A program made the translations under genes and the position numbers. A stretch of 64,000 nucleotides of DNA, taken from positions 61,248,851-61,312,850 of the forward strand of contig JAKSZT010053887.1 of the NCBI GenBank assembly GCA_026826555.1. The letters run 5' to 3'. The notes below the pieces were generated by a model that saw only the letters and a program-made list of their open reading frames with translations, did no database searches and was not told the origin of the DNA. This stretch comes from Tolypeutes matacus (Eukaryota; Chordata; Mammalia; Cingulata; Chlamyphoridae). Below are positions 12,230 to 23,612 of the stretch, one piece after another (positions within the stretch are counted from its first letter, which is position 1; the number at the start of each line of letters is the position of its first letter).

Positions 12230-12965
12230 ACTTCAGGCAGAGTTCATCTGCCTAAACAAAGGGATCATCATGTGTAAATTTCTCCTAGGATTAGGGGGTG
12301 GGTCTGTGTGTGCATGTGCATGTCTATCCTTTAGTGTCCAGGTGTGATTTCCAGGGTTGGCCTGAATACCTGAAGTGTTATGATTTTTAAATGGGGTAAA
12401 ATTCATATGTAGGGAAGAGAGGTATTTATATCATATCTTATATATATATATCAAATGTTTTAGTATTAAGAGGTGAAAATTTGGTAATTAGTCTCATCAC
12501 TCCAGTAGAAAACTTGTTTCATTTCACTTCCATGAGTAATATTTTTAATGGTAGTAGTTCTTGCTAAAGAAATTTTTGGGGTTATCTGAATTATTGTCTG
12601 CATTTGCAAAACCTAGACATTGTGGAAATCTGGATTATGGGTTTTCAATATATGGTAGAATTTAGAAATATATTTCTCACAGATATATGATTTTCTTTTG
12701 CTTTATATCTCAATAAATATCTTTGCATTGTTTTTCTTTGAGTTTTAACCTCTTTTTCCTTTATTCCGACTCTTTATTATATGAATTTTAAGTAAGCATA
12801 GACTAGAAGAATTAAGCGCAAGACTTCTTAATGTATAGCTCTCAAATATTGGTGAGTCTTTGCTGTTTTTTGTATGTAACATTTTGTTTTATGAACACAC
12901 ATGGTTTTCCTATACATTTGAATTGCCTTAGCCATCGAAGTCATTGAAGTCAGTTTTGCCTTTTT
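12230..12965. other. Unrecognised AT-rich sequence
   Basis: No gene or repeat family is recognised. A short TATATATA run lies near 12,440. Confidence 0.35.
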
Positions 12966-12979
12966 TAAAAATAATTAAG

Positions 12980-13424
12980 GGGGCGGATGTGGCTCAAATG
13001 GCTGGGCATCCGTCTCCCATATGGAAGGACTGGGGTTTGATCCCCGGGATCTCCCGGTAAAAATAAAGAAAAATACAGAAGGCACGTAGGCCGCCAGGCC
13101 CTGCAATCGGGTGAGCCCCCCAGGCTCTGTGTGTTTGTGCGCCATCGGGCCCCGCCAAGCCACGCAGCAAGATGATGATATAACAGGAGCGTGACACAAG
13201 GGAGAGCCAAGATGAAATGTGCTGAAAAACCAGGAAGTAAGGTCGCGTAGGCTGTTTGACACCTCTCTCCCACATCGGAGGTTCTCAGGCTCAAATCTTG
13301 GTGAAAACAGGAGAAGGATGAGAAGAGAGGGCAGGAAACAGTCACAAAGAATTGCCCAGCGAATGGACACAGAAACAGCAAAAATCGGGGGCGGATAAAA
13401 ATAAATAAATTAAAAAAAAAAAAA
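12980..13424 (+). mobile_element. Dimeric tRNA-derived xenarthran SINE
   Basis: The head has GGGGGCGGATGTGGCTCAAA (A-box) and GGTTTGATCCCCGGGA (B-box). It is followed by GTAAAAATAAAG and a middle linker. A second tRNA-like unit lies at about 13,250-13,310, with GAGGTTCTCAGGCTCAAATC. The element ends in an A/AT-rich tail to 13,424. A short AATTAAG duplication lies at 12,973-12,979 and 13,425-13,431. Frames of 93 to 138 residues on the minus strand here are artefacts of the element. Confidence 0.88.
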
Positions 13425-13474
13425 AATTAAGTAGCCTATGGCCAGGATCATTGTGACATACTCCACAGTTTTTC

Positions 13475-13505
13475 TTCAAAAAAAAAAAAAAAAAAAAATT
13501 TTTTT
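13475..13505. repeat. Poly-A run followed by T-run
   Basis: An A-run of about 20 is directly followed by about 7 T. It may be the tail junction of the neighbouring retroelements. Confidence 0.7.
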
Positions 13506-13579
13506 ATGCTAGTCATTTCCCTTTATTAAAGAGTTGCTTTTCTTTTTCTTTTATATAGTGCATCCCTTATAAGACAATT

Positions 13580-13890
13580 TTCTTCAAATTAATTTTTTTT
13601 GTTAGAGAAGTTATGGGTTTACAGAGAAATGCAGAAAATTCAGAGTTCCCATATAACCCCTCACCCACACAGTTTTCCCTATGATTAATCCTTTGCATTA
13701 GGATTGTAGCTTTGTTACAATTGATGAAAGAATATTATTATAATTTTACTATGAACTATAGTTTCAGGGCTCAGTGTTGTATAATCCTATGTTTTTTAAA
13801 AAATTATTCTAAAATTCTCTTTTTAACTACATTCAAATGGATAATTCAGTGGTGTATAAGACACGTTTTAATGCATTATAGAAACTATTT
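13580..13890 (-). mobile_element. L1 3' UTR fragment
   Basis: It shares an L1 3' end signature with other copies in the window: GTTAGAGAAGTTATGGGTTT, CAGAGTTCCCATATAACC, and TTACAATTGATGAAAG. The polyA side lies at the left (T-rich on plus), so the element points to minus. Confidence 0.85.
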
Positions 13891-15118
13891 TTAAGTGAGC
13901 AGCTTTGATTTTCGATGGGGTTCTTGACTAGTCTATTGTTTTTCTGGGTCATTTCAAAGAGGAAGATTGTAAAAAGGAGAACCATTGTGAATGCTCAGAA
14001 GAGCATATGTGTTTGACACTTCTCAGAGTGAATGTGATAACAGTAATTCTAGTTTATTTTGTGAAAGGAGGACAGTTTTGAGGACTGACTCAGCCTCCTT
14101 TCCTTTCGTTCTATCCTCAAAACACCTGCAACTCTTAGCAGAGGAATCTATGAATCACTTTGTTGTCTACTTATTGTCTTGCCTAGTACACTTCACACTG
14201 GAACTAATCAACTGCCTTGAATGAAGCACGGCTTGCAAGCTGAATTCTGAAAAGCTCTCAAAGTATTCCGGAAGGAAGGGGATGATTCAGTATGATTTGC
14301 TCCACATTTGAAATTGGCTAAGAGATCAAACAACACATATTTTGACTGATTTGCCTTGACTTCTGTTGGGCTATGTGTTTTCACAAGATGTTTTCAAGGG
14401 AGTGGTAGATCAAACCATGGGTTGTACCAATACCTAAATCTTCTGATTTTTGGATTGTTGGTTTGAATGGATAAATCTGCTGCTTTAATGATTGGCTTTA
14501 ATGATTGGAGACAAGTGCAGGCCAGATGCAGTTGCTTCTGAGAAGATGGAGCTGGCATCTCCAACCTGCTTGCCACCATGCCTACTTGCCTGACTCTTAG
14601 GGCAGGACTGGTGTGCCTGTGATGTCTCCCAGCCTGTGGGCTATCTTTGGATTCTGGGTTTTCTGCTAAGGCCCACCCTCTGTGGGAACAAAAGAATAGT
14701 CATTGCCTCCAAGAACATGCAGGAGCTTAGAAATTGGCCCCTTTCAAGACAGTTACCGCTTTTTCCTTAACAGCAGGTACATGGGCTAAGTACTGCTTTC
14801 ACAGTGTTGAAAGAGAACTTTCCAGGCCTTTAAAGCCCCTGGTCCTTCCAAAGCACAGCTTCTTTATGGAAAGTTGGGGGTTTGGGGGAAGCATTGATGG
14901 TCTCCAAACCTCTGTAGGTCGAACAAGTCAATAAATTCCAGGAGGCAGGGAGGTTAAGGTACCAAATTCATGTTGCTACACAGCTAAATAGCAACACACA
15001 GGGGAACCATTAAACTTTGACATTTGTGTTTTTGAGAGTAAACTCTTCAGCACAGTAAACTACACTGTTTTATGGTGGATTGGCCCTTCTGCCTCATTTA
15101 CCCAGGCAAATCCAAAAG
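13891..15118. other. Unrecognised unique sequence
   Basis: About 1.2 kb with no recognisable repeat or gene. Short frames at 13,991-14,224 and 14,734-14,934 have no known similarity to me. Confidence 0.4.
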
Positions 15119-15134
15119 TAGAAGCAACATTTTA

Positions 15135-15319
15135 TTTATTTATTTTTTTTTAATAAAGATTTTATTTATTTATTCATTTATCCCCCCCTTGCTGCTTGTG
15201 CTCGCTGGGTCAGCTAACCACGCCGCACGGGCGGGCTTGCCCTCACCAGGAGGCCCCGGGAACCGAACCCGGGGCCTCCCATATGGTAAGCGGGAGCCCT
15301 ACTGATTGAGCCACAGCCG
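15135..15319 (-). mobile_element. Young monomeric xenarthran SINE
   Basis: On the minus strand: A-box TGGCTCAATCAGT, then CCATATGGGAGGCCCC, then B-box GGTTCGGTTCC, then a GC-rich body and an A-rich tail (TTTATTTATT on plus). A perfect 16 bp duplication TAGAAGCAACATTTTA lies at 15,119-15,134 and 15,320-15,335. It lacks the last GGGAAG at the 5' end, so it is slightly 5' truncated. Confidence 0.95.
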
Positions 15320-15335
15320 TAGAAGCAACATTTTA

Positions 15336-15800
15336 AACATGCCTTATGCACAGAGTGGAATGGAAGCAGGATTGGAGAGACTGCAGATGACTTTGTACAT
15401 CTGGATCGTACTCTGAGAATCTATGTCAGCTCCAAGCCCTGCTTATTCCCTTCAGAGCATGATGATAAGATTTTGGACCACTGTAATGCGATTCTCATTC
15501 TTTTGAATGAAGAGTCAGTTTTAGGTGCCCATGGTTTCTTTGCAATGTTTTATGTTCCCTATTAAGCCAAAAAAACAAAAAACAAACAAACAAAAAAACA
15601 ACCACATAAAATAATGGATACCTATGTATTTGCAAATCTGCATTTGTCTCTAATATTAATGTTTTGCTACTCTTGCTTCAGGTTTGTTTGTTTATTTTTA
15701 CATTTATGGATTAGGATTGATGTCTTCTGAGGTACAAATCCCTAATACCATTGGTTTCTCTTTCTTTCCAGGGTTGTTATCATCTTGAACTTGGCATTTA
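15336..15800. other. Unrecognised sequence with an A-rich run
   Basis: No gene is recognised. An A-rich stretch with AAAC units lies at 15,567-15,605. Confidence 0.4.
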
Positions 15801-15809
15801 GCTATCCTG

Positions 15810-16600
15810 TGCATGTTTCTACACTATTGCTACAAAGTACACAATCATAACATAGCACTGTTTTGCATAGTTAAAACATTTTATTTAAATAGGGCTAACT
15901 ATATATTATTCTGAGCCCTTTCCCCCATTCTCAACTTATTACATTTTATAATTTATTTGTGATATTCCATATAGGCCATGTTAATTCTTTTTTATTGCTT
16001 TATAATATTCCATCACATGAAAATAGCACAATTTATCCATTTTTCTATTGATGGAAATGTAGATTGTTTTTCATTTTTTACTATCATGAACAATGCCACA
16101 ATGGATATCATTATAATCCCAATGTGTATGTCTGTAAACTTTTTAGGAGATTTCTATATATCGTCTATGATATGCACATTTTTTCAGCTTTATTAGATTT
16201 TGCCAGGTTGCTTTCCCAAGTGGTGGTACCAATTTTACCCCTATCACTGTGTACAAAAGCCCCTGTATTCACACACTCTCCCAGCAAATAATATTATAAA
16301 TCTTTTCCATTTTTGCTATTGCAGTGAAGGTTTTTTAAAAATTTAAATTTAAATTTATCTAATTACTAGAGAAGATTGAACTTCTTTTCATCTTATTGCC
16401 ATTTTTCTTTTTTTCTGAATTACCTGAACATATTATTTCTTTATTTTTTAATGGAGTAATTTTATTTTTCTTAATGATTTATGGGAATTCTTTATACATT
16501 ATTATATGCCAGTTTTTAGAAAACTCTTTATTAAAAAAATATATACGCACATCAGAGAAAACTGGGAAATATAGAAAAGAAATAAGTTACCAATAATTCT
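15810..16600 (-). mobile_element. Old L1 fragment
   Basis: The plus strand reads the reverse L1 3' signature: ATAATATTCCATCACATGAA, CATGAACAATGCCACAATGG, and GCTTTCCCAAGTGGTGGTACC. Diverged compared with the younger L1s at 29 kb, 47 kb and 59 kb. Right end is approximate. Confidence 0.75.
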
Positions 16601-16639
16601 ATTACCCTTCAATAAGAAGTTGATTCATTTTGGCTCATT

Positions 16640-16960
16640 TACTGCTGATCTTTTTTTTTCTTGATACTTTTATGGAGTTGTAATTATAGCATGCACACAA
16701 TTTATAGTCTGCTTTTCTCTAAGCTTTTGTTGATGTAGCTATATAACTTTGTAGTCATCATTTAAAATAGATGTGTGATATGTCATTGAGTGTCTCTACC
16801 ATTTCCTTATTGTTGGACATTAAGGTTGCTTTTAATATTTCCATTTTTAAATAACATTATGAAGAAATACATTGTGTCCAAAGAGTTTGATGTTTTAACC
16901 TGTCTTTTTAGAATAGATACACAGAAGCCAGATAACTAGGCTAAAGAGGATATGCATTTT
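16640..16960 (-). mobile_element. Probable second old L1 3' fragment
   Basis: CCATTTCCTTATTGTTGGAC and the following ATTAAGGTTGCTTTTAATATT resemble the same reverse L1 region as the preceding element. The match is weaker. Confidence 0.5.
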
Positions 16961-17159
16961 ATTTAAAAGTAAAATGCATTGCAAAAATATTACTTAACTG
17001 ATGCTGCAGTCTAAGAAAAAGAGTTCCAGAAGAGCTAAGGGACTGCAGAAGAAGACAGTGTCCCACTCACCTTCCCTGGCTGAGAGAAAACTCAAAAGAC
17101 TGGGTTCTCCAGCCATCTCTCTGACCCAAAGCACCATTCATTACAGATTTTTTTTTCTT

Positions 17160-17208
17160 TTTTTTTAAAAATATATTGTTTTATTATGTCTCAATGAACA
17201 GATTTGTT

Positions 17209-17272
<64 letters not shown>

Positions 17273-17356
17273 ATTTTACCGGGAGGTCCCGGGGATCGAA
17301 CCCAGGTCCCTCCATATGGCAGATGGACACCCAACCATTTGAGCCACATCCGCCCC
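17160..17356 (-). mobile_element. Monomeric xenarthran SINE with expanded tail and extra 3' sequence
   Basis: The head on the minus strand carries GGGGGCGGATGTGGCTCAAA and the B-box GGTTCGATCCCCGGGACC. The tail is a long (TTTA)n on the plus strand. A perfect 16 bp duplication CAGATTTTTTTTTCTT lies at 17,144-17,159 and 17,357-17,372. It encloses about 45 bp beyond the SINE tail (17,160-17,204) that is not SINE sequence. Confidence 0.8.
17205..17270. repeat. (TTTA)n microsatellite
   Basis: About 16 near-perfect TTTA units, derived from the SINE tail. The frame through it gives a Leu-Phe-Ile-Tyr repeat that has no coding meaning. Confidence 0.95.
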
Positions 17357-17466
17357 CAGATTTTTTTTTCTTAATTAGAAAAGTTGTGAACTTACAAAAC
17401 AATCATTGAAATTATACAGAGCACTTTCTCTGATCATATTAGAATGAAGCTGGAAATCATTACAGA

Positions 17467-17925
17467 CATTTTTATCCTGCTTTCGTGACAATTAGGCTTT
17501 GGAAGAAAAAGACTTTTCCAGGGCTAAAGCCTAATGCTTACAAGGTTAATACTTATAAATTGGGCACTTATAAAGGGAAGCAGTCAGCTTACTTCAGGAC
17601 CTGAAGTTGAATTTACAAGTAAATAGAGTGTCTCCATGGAGCAGGCTGTCCTGAGCATCAGCTGGCAGCCTGATAGAACACCTCAACTCTGTGTGGTAGG
17701 GCTTTTATGTTTTTGTGATTTGCTTTTTGGCATTAGGAGCAAAACAAAGGGTACAGTTTATTCTGTGTAAAAAATGTTTATTTGGAATTATGTAATACAT
17801 GTAGTCCTTAACTTATGGCCCAGTTATATTCCAACATTTCGTTTAAAAATCAGTTAATTAGAACTCAAAAAGCATTTCACCTTAGAAGTAGTATTGTTAA
17901 GTGGTGATGTGGTTTCCAGATTGGC
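17467..17925. other. Unrecognised unique sequence
   Basis: No repeat family or gene recognised. Confidence 0.4.
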
Positions 17926-17929
17926 ACAC

Positions 17930-18135
17930 TAAAGCCCCTTTAATCTGTCATATAGCTGGGTATAAGCCCTGGTTTCAAATCTAGCTTAGCCACAGTCTAC
18001 TTAGGTGACTTTGGAGCACTCATGTTACTTAATTTCCTAGTCTGTGAAATGAGGTAGGGTTTTTGTGATGATTATCCAAGATAATGTATGTAAAAATACT
18101 TTGTGAGCTATAAAATGCTGTACAAAAGTAGCAGA
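17930..18135 (+). mobile_element. MIR SINE
   Basis: TTTCAAATCTAGCTTAGCC, then TTAATTTCCTAGTCTGTGAA and AATGAGG, then TGTGAGCTATAAAATGCTG, in MIR order, plus orientation. Confidence 0.85.
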
Positions 18136-18139
18136 TTGT

Positions 18140-20730
18140 ATATGCATATGCATATGTGTGTGTGTGTATATATTTGCCAACCAGAAAAATAACTAGTAAA
18201 GGGTAGGACAATGGTATATGACTGGGTCTTCAAAGTGGGTGTATACACCCCAGGATGGGTAGCAGGCTTATATTAGAACTCCTATGTATATTTCTTTCTT
18301 ATTTTACTTTTATGAGTTTATATCACAGTAGGATATCTATACAACTTGTAAACATTTTATCTATCCATCTATCTATATGCATATGTATTATTTTAAAATA
18401 AATTTTTAAAAGTTACTGTTTGATGAAAACAGTTTGGAGCCTACTACTCTATTCATATCTTTACCCAGCATCAAACATACAGCCTAGATATGGAAGGTGA
18501 TAGGAGTTAAATAGATAAATGAGTTTATAAATCTTCATTTATAACATTATTTTTATGCAAATATACCTCATGTTACTCCAGCTTATGCAGTACATTGTCT
18601 TTGTGCATCCTAATTTAGCCCCCCCTGGTGAGATATTAGCAGCCCCAGCTTTGGAGGCTCTGGGTATACGGAATTATGTGTACAAATGTGTGTGTAGCTG
18701 TGCTTTGGGAAGAGACAGGGTTATAAGATATCAATGACTCTCTAGATTGGCATACAAAGAAAAGATGAGAAGATAATTGTCTCTGAGGGAGTCTATCATT
18801 TACGGTTTTTTCCCTGGAAGTTTAGGGTAAGAGAGGGTCTCTGGATACTTTTTTTCCCTTAGGTTTAAGTCTTGGTAAGTTGAATACTTCTTGCAGATGA
18901 TTCCTGGGGTCCTAAGGATGAGAGTGGGAGGATACAGGGAATTGTAGCAGCTGTTTCTTAGTAGTTAATGACTTTAGACTCTAGAATTAGTTTTTATAAT
19001 TGTATACTTTTTCATATTTTGCAGTATGTTAAAAATTGTCAAAGGGTCTCATTGTTAATTCACGTAAAACTTTCTGGCCTGGGACCCAGACTGGTTAAAT
19101 GTGTGTTGAGATACTTACTGGATAAATTTAATGATACAAAAATAATGCAAAAAAAAAAGTCTACCAATTATTTCCAGAGTGAAAAGCCAACGAAGTGCTT
19201 TAATTTTATCACACACATCCGTTTGGCCGTGGGCACTTAGCACTTGGGAGTTTTTGGTGAAAATGTAAGCTGTGCCTTGCAATCCAAAAGAGAATAGACA
19301 TCTACTGGTGGGGTGTGGGGTCCATGAGAAGAAAAACACACCAGAAAAACAGCGGTAGAGATGAATTATAATGGGTTTGACATAAATAAGCAAGACTAAA
19401 TAAGTTTTGAAAGCAGTGGCCCATTCAGTTATTCCTTTTATTTTTCATATTTTTTCTCGACTCTGCAAAATAATAAGAAACAAAAGAAAAATCTGCTGAA
19501 TGCCTAGTCATAGTTTATTGGAGCAGGAAAATAAGCCATTCTGAACCATTCTCTGATTTGCTGTGAGTGGCAGAATCATTCACCGTGGTGAATCATAGCA
19601 GGGAGAACCATTTGGAGTGATTATTTTCTGATGTTAAATTGCAAATGGCACATGTGGAATCAACAAAGGTATGAATTACTTTTTAAAATCTTAAAAAAAA
19701 TCCTATTATTTAAAATGTGTATTTGTTTGACCAGCTTATGACTTCATTTCACCAGTTTATGACTTCATTTCACAATAGCCAAGCCTTAAGTATATGTCTC
19801 TTTGTTTTTACATTTGACTAATGGAATGCTTTCCAAGTTATTATCTTTATGTCAAAAATAGCATATTGCCCTAGAAACTGCATGACTGTCATGTAGTGGG
19901 AAGAATATATGTAAGCATTTGGTTCAACTGACTGGACTGAAGAAAAAGTCTGAGGTTTTTTGCCTTTTACTTCAGTGAGGAAGGAACCTGTTGGCCATTG
20001 AGCAAAGGAACTAAACTGAGGGATCAGCCCTACCTGGGTGAAACTTGTTAATGATATGCAAATGTTTTATCATTAATATAATAATAGGCACTACTTAGTG
20101 CTAATCCCACAAGAATCTCTGATGGCTTGGACAATATACCTGATGAAATATCATCTGCCTGCAATAATCTGGTACCTGCTTTGGTTGAAAAGCTTCAGGT
20201 TGCCTGGCCCTTTAAGACAAAGCTCTGGTATTCAAATTGGTGAGGTAAAAAGGTATTTTATGCTCCAGTGTCTGCTTTGTGAGAGCACTTCATTTTAAGA
20301 GGGTAGAGTGGAATGCTTCTATTTAAACCTTGGAGAACTGCAGGGAGAGTGACTGTATTCCATGAAGTTCCACTTCAGACTCTGTTTTTTCTTCATGATA
20401 GAAAAACTTAGGCATCTAACTGTGATCCAGGTTCAGTGGTTGGCCTCAATTTTTGGTGACCACAAAAACGGTTTCTGACAGAGAAACTAGTTCTTAAGGG
20501 GAAGGAAAACAGGGTTTTCCAAAGGAGAAAATCCCCTGGCTATTCTTAATACTTGGTATCCTGACTGCACACAAAGGACACTCACTATATAATCTGTGAG
20601 TAACTGAATAATGTAAGATAGGACTTGCAGCATTTCAGGCTTGCGTGGGATCATTGGGCAAGTAGTTGCTCAGATTTGGGAACATTCTTGGCACCCCTCA
20701 CACCATGTCTTTTGAGTGAATGCCTTTTAG
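18140..20730. other. Unrecognised sequence; small AT/TG repeats; possible conserved element near 19,520-19,660
   Basis: TG/TA and ATCT-type runs occur at about 18,155-18,175 and 18,357-18,380. At 19,577-19,592 the dyad ATTCACC-GT-GGTGAAT sits in a repeat-free block. A tandem pair of TTTATGACTTCATTTCAC-like units lies near 19,735-19,775. Short frames show no known protein. Confidence 0.35.
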
Positions 20731-20734
20731 CCCC

Positions 20735-21080
20735 TTTCTCAATGATTGCTGTATAACATATCCCCAAGTTTTAGCAGTTAAAACAACAAGCATTTGTTAT
20801 CTCTTACAGTTTCTGGGGGTCAGGAGCCTGGGAATGGCTCAGCTGGGTAGTTCTGGCTCAAGTGGCTGTAGTCATTGGAAGGCTGGGGAAGTCATCATGC
20901 GTGGGACACTGCTGGCAGGAGCCCTCAGTTTCTGCCACATGGGCCTCTCCATAGGGTTCCTCACAACACAGCAGCTGGGTTGCCACACAGGGAATGATGG
21001 GGTGAGGGCACACTCTGCCTTTTGTGACCAAGTCTCTGTCATTTCCCTTTATTCTCCATGTTGGAAGTGAGGCACTGAGT
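20735..21080 (-). mobile_element. Old dispersed mammalian repeat, family not named
   Basis: GTTAAAACAACAAGCATTTG, ATCTCTTACAGTTTCTGGGG, and GCCACATGGGCCTCTCCATA follow a repeat pattern I know from many eutherian genomes, but I cannot fix the family name or its orientation with certainty. The 116-residue plus frame through it is therefore repeat-derived, not a gene. Confidence 0.55.
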
Positions 21081-22530
21081 CTAGCCCTCACTCAACCGGA
21101 AGGGATTATGCCAGGGCACAGATAATAGGAGGTAGAGTAATTGGGAGCCTTCTTTAGAGTCTGCACAGCAGCCTTTTGAAGACACTAATATTGTTTAGTT
21201 ACCCTGTGGCTCAAGAGATCTTGGACATCTGCTTGAACTATTATCCTTACAGGAACTTCTGTTCACCTTCAGTTCACTTTCAACAAAGTTACTCAAGGAC
21301 TTTTCCTGGCCAAAATCCAGTAGATGTAGAGGGTCCTTCTTGAAACATCACCACCACCACCATCCAGTGACTGGGGACCCTGGAGCCAGTCTGGGGAGGA
21401 AACAAAATCATTCAGCTGAATTACATGAAATTAATGTGTTGGCTTCCATCCAGGTCCCACTGGATGCATGTCCTTGTCATAGGAAAAGGTCCTAGTGGCT
21501 TTAATTGACCATCCGAGGAAGGTGACAAGGGCAAAAGATAATTGTACATAACATTCTCCACCTGGGACCTAGTCATTTCTCTAAGGGGAGTTTGAAGAAC
21601 TTGTCATTTCACTGACCAAAAATAATTACACCTATGATCCCTTTTTCCCACTTACAAAAGATACTCGTTTTAAGTAAATCTAGTTAACCTAGAAAATAAA
21701 ACATAAATCATATATGGTTTAAGTCACTGATGTGTATGACGAAGTACCTTGTTCTGGGATAAAAAACCCACTGTTTTCAGGGGTCACTCAGGCACCACAG
21801 AATTGAAAATGTCAGTTGGCCAGGGGGACACCCTGGCTGTCGATTGGGAGGAGAGGAGTGAAGAATTGTTTCCCTACCGCGTGGTCCAGCAGGCCTAGAT
21901 GTAAAGTTCAAGGAGCTTGTGGATCAGATACCCTGGAAGTGCTCCTGGAAGCTGGGCCATGTGAAGGGATTTGTGTTTCTGCATCTTAGTGAGAATGTTG
22001 GGAGGAGATTTTGGGGAAAGGTGGAGGCAACTAGAGGAAAATGGTTCCTTAGAAAATGGGTGACATTTTCTTAGGAAATAAAACTGGTTTAGAAGCTGAG
22101 CGAGCTAAGAGGTTGTTTTCAGGTTTATTCCATCAGCGGCAGCAGCCTTCCCCCTAACTCTGTTCCCATAAGGGCTGCTAGGGTTTAATAGCCGGGCAAG
22201 CAGTGGATCGACTGCCTTCTGTAGGCTTAGGAATGCGGGCCCGGAGGTGAGGTCAGGTGGGGCATGAAGGACGCAAAGCGTCCCCCAGATGCTGCTAAGG
22301 CTTGGTTTTTCCCTTGACCTTTTGGGTCTGCCGTGCAGTTATTTTACAATGTTTGACCCCTGTCTGGATAAAAGCTTTTACTTTTAAAACAAAGTGTGAA
22401 TGAATTTTATGTAATAGACACTTATTTGGGAGTCTTTCCACTGTTTTGCTTTTCACCTCCATTTTCCCATCGGCGGGGAGCTGGTCACTTCCTGCTCTGC
22501 ATTCCTAGAAGACCTTGCTTTAATTCCAAC
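21081..22530. other. Unrecognised sequence, CpG-richer at 22,120-22,300
   Basis: No repeat or gene recognised. The 22,120-22,300 part has more CpG than its neighbours and a GGACGCAAAGCGTCCC imperfect dyad near 22,268. A short CACCAC run lies near 21,350. Confidence 0.35.
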
Positions 22531-22539
22531 ATAACAATT

Positions 22540-22690
22540 ATCACATTGCACTGAGGGATTTATTTATGCTTTCCTTCTCAGCCCCTTCTTTAACTCCCAG
22601 ATTGTGAAATTCTTGAGTGGTAGGCCTGGCTTTGACCAGTTTCTCTATCTCTAGTCCTTTGCAAACTGCCTGGGCACATCTTAGGCATGA
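22540..22690 (+). mobile_element. L2 LINE 3' end
   Basis: ATCACATTGCACTGAGGG, CAGATTGTGAAATTCTTGAG, and CTGCCTGGGCACATCTTAGG are a decayed L2 3' end, plus orientation. Confidence 0.75.
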
Positions 22691-22699
22691 ATAATGATG

Positions 22700-22797
22700 T
22701 GGAATGAAGGAAGGGAGGAAAGAAGGAAGGAAGGGAAGGAAGGGAGGGAAGAAGGAAAGGAGGGAAAGGAGGCAGGGAGGAAGGGAAGAAGGGACAG
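22700..22797. repeat. (GGAA)n-like polypurine tract
   Basis: About 95 bp almost wholly A/G, of GGAA, GGGA and AAGG units. Only one C interrupts near 22,773. Confidence 0.9.
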
Positions 22798-22799
22798 GC

Positions 22800-23610
22800 T
22801 GTAGTTTGTATTTTATTACTTAACCTCTGAGTTATATTTTTGCATCCCTAAAAGAAAATTTAGATCTTTTGAAATTAGTCAGATGCATATATTACTGATA
22901 TAAATGATGTGAAATCCTCATATTTCTTCTGGTAAACTTATTTGGAAGTTAAAGGTCATACCATCTGCTTGAGCAACTCAGAAAGAGAAGTTTAGATTGG
23001 CATTTAGATTAGCTGGCGCTGTTATTCAGTGACTTTGCATACTTGTTCAAGGACACTAGAGTCGACCAATGTTTATTTTTGGATTCCCCATTGCTCCTGG
23101 GATCACTGCAATGCAACACGGCGTACCCCCCTTCATTACTTCCTTCACCTTGTTTATGGTTCCTGGTCCAGGGAGTACTGCAGCCCAGATGCGGCCTGGC
23201 TAGCTACTCCTTAGTGCCCTGTTATTTTTAGCATATGAACCACAGCAGCAGTTGGCAACTCGGAGTTTGTCCATAAAGCCTAAATTTTTGTGAGGTTGAA
23301 ACCTTGGATTGAAGAATATTGAGTCTCTGGTTTTTACGTATTTGAATTATCTCATGATAAATAGTCTGTTCAAGACCTCAGTCTGTGATGTGCCAATCTG
23401 CTACAATGAAAACTTGCATTGAGAGGCCCCTGCTTGGTTTTGGGTTCTCTATTTTAGGATGAAAGCCAAGAAACTAGGGAGAGAGGAACATAAAAAAGTA
23501 AGTCACAGTCTTGTGCGAAATATTTTTTTAAAAAATTAAAACTCTTTAGTTGAATAACAGAAGCCTCTTAGGGCAGACTAAAGAGCTTTGAAAGTATAAT
23601 TGAGGTTGTA
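22800..23610. other. Unrecognised unique sequence
   Basis: No repeat family recognised. Two overlapping short frames at 23,029-23,231 have no recognised protein and lack support as exons. Confidence 0.4.
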
Positions 23611-23612
23611 TT

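Larger units (their letters stand above)
17148..17456 (-). mobile_element. Short L1 with inverted 5' part, interrupted by a SINE
   Basis: Outside the SINE the element keeps an L1 3' end in minus orientation (GTTGTGAACTTACAAAACAA at about 17,383-17,402). This is followed directly by TCTGATCATATTAGAATGAA in plus orientation, like the L1 ORF2 endonuclease segment SDHxxxKLE. TCATTACAGA occurs at both ends (17,138-17,147 and 17,457-17,466). This fits a twin-primed insertion. The duplication could be partly L1 sequence by chance. Confidence 0.5.

Noticed and set aside
17205..17270. Tandem array resembling a CRISPR or minisatellite
   Set aside because: It is a 4 bp microsatellite grown from a SINE tail. 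No CRISPR-type spaced repeats exist anywhere in the window.
20720..21070. 116-residue plus frame, possible exon
   Set aside because: The underlying DNA follows a dispersed mammalian repeat pattern, and a 77-residue frame also runs on the opposite strand.
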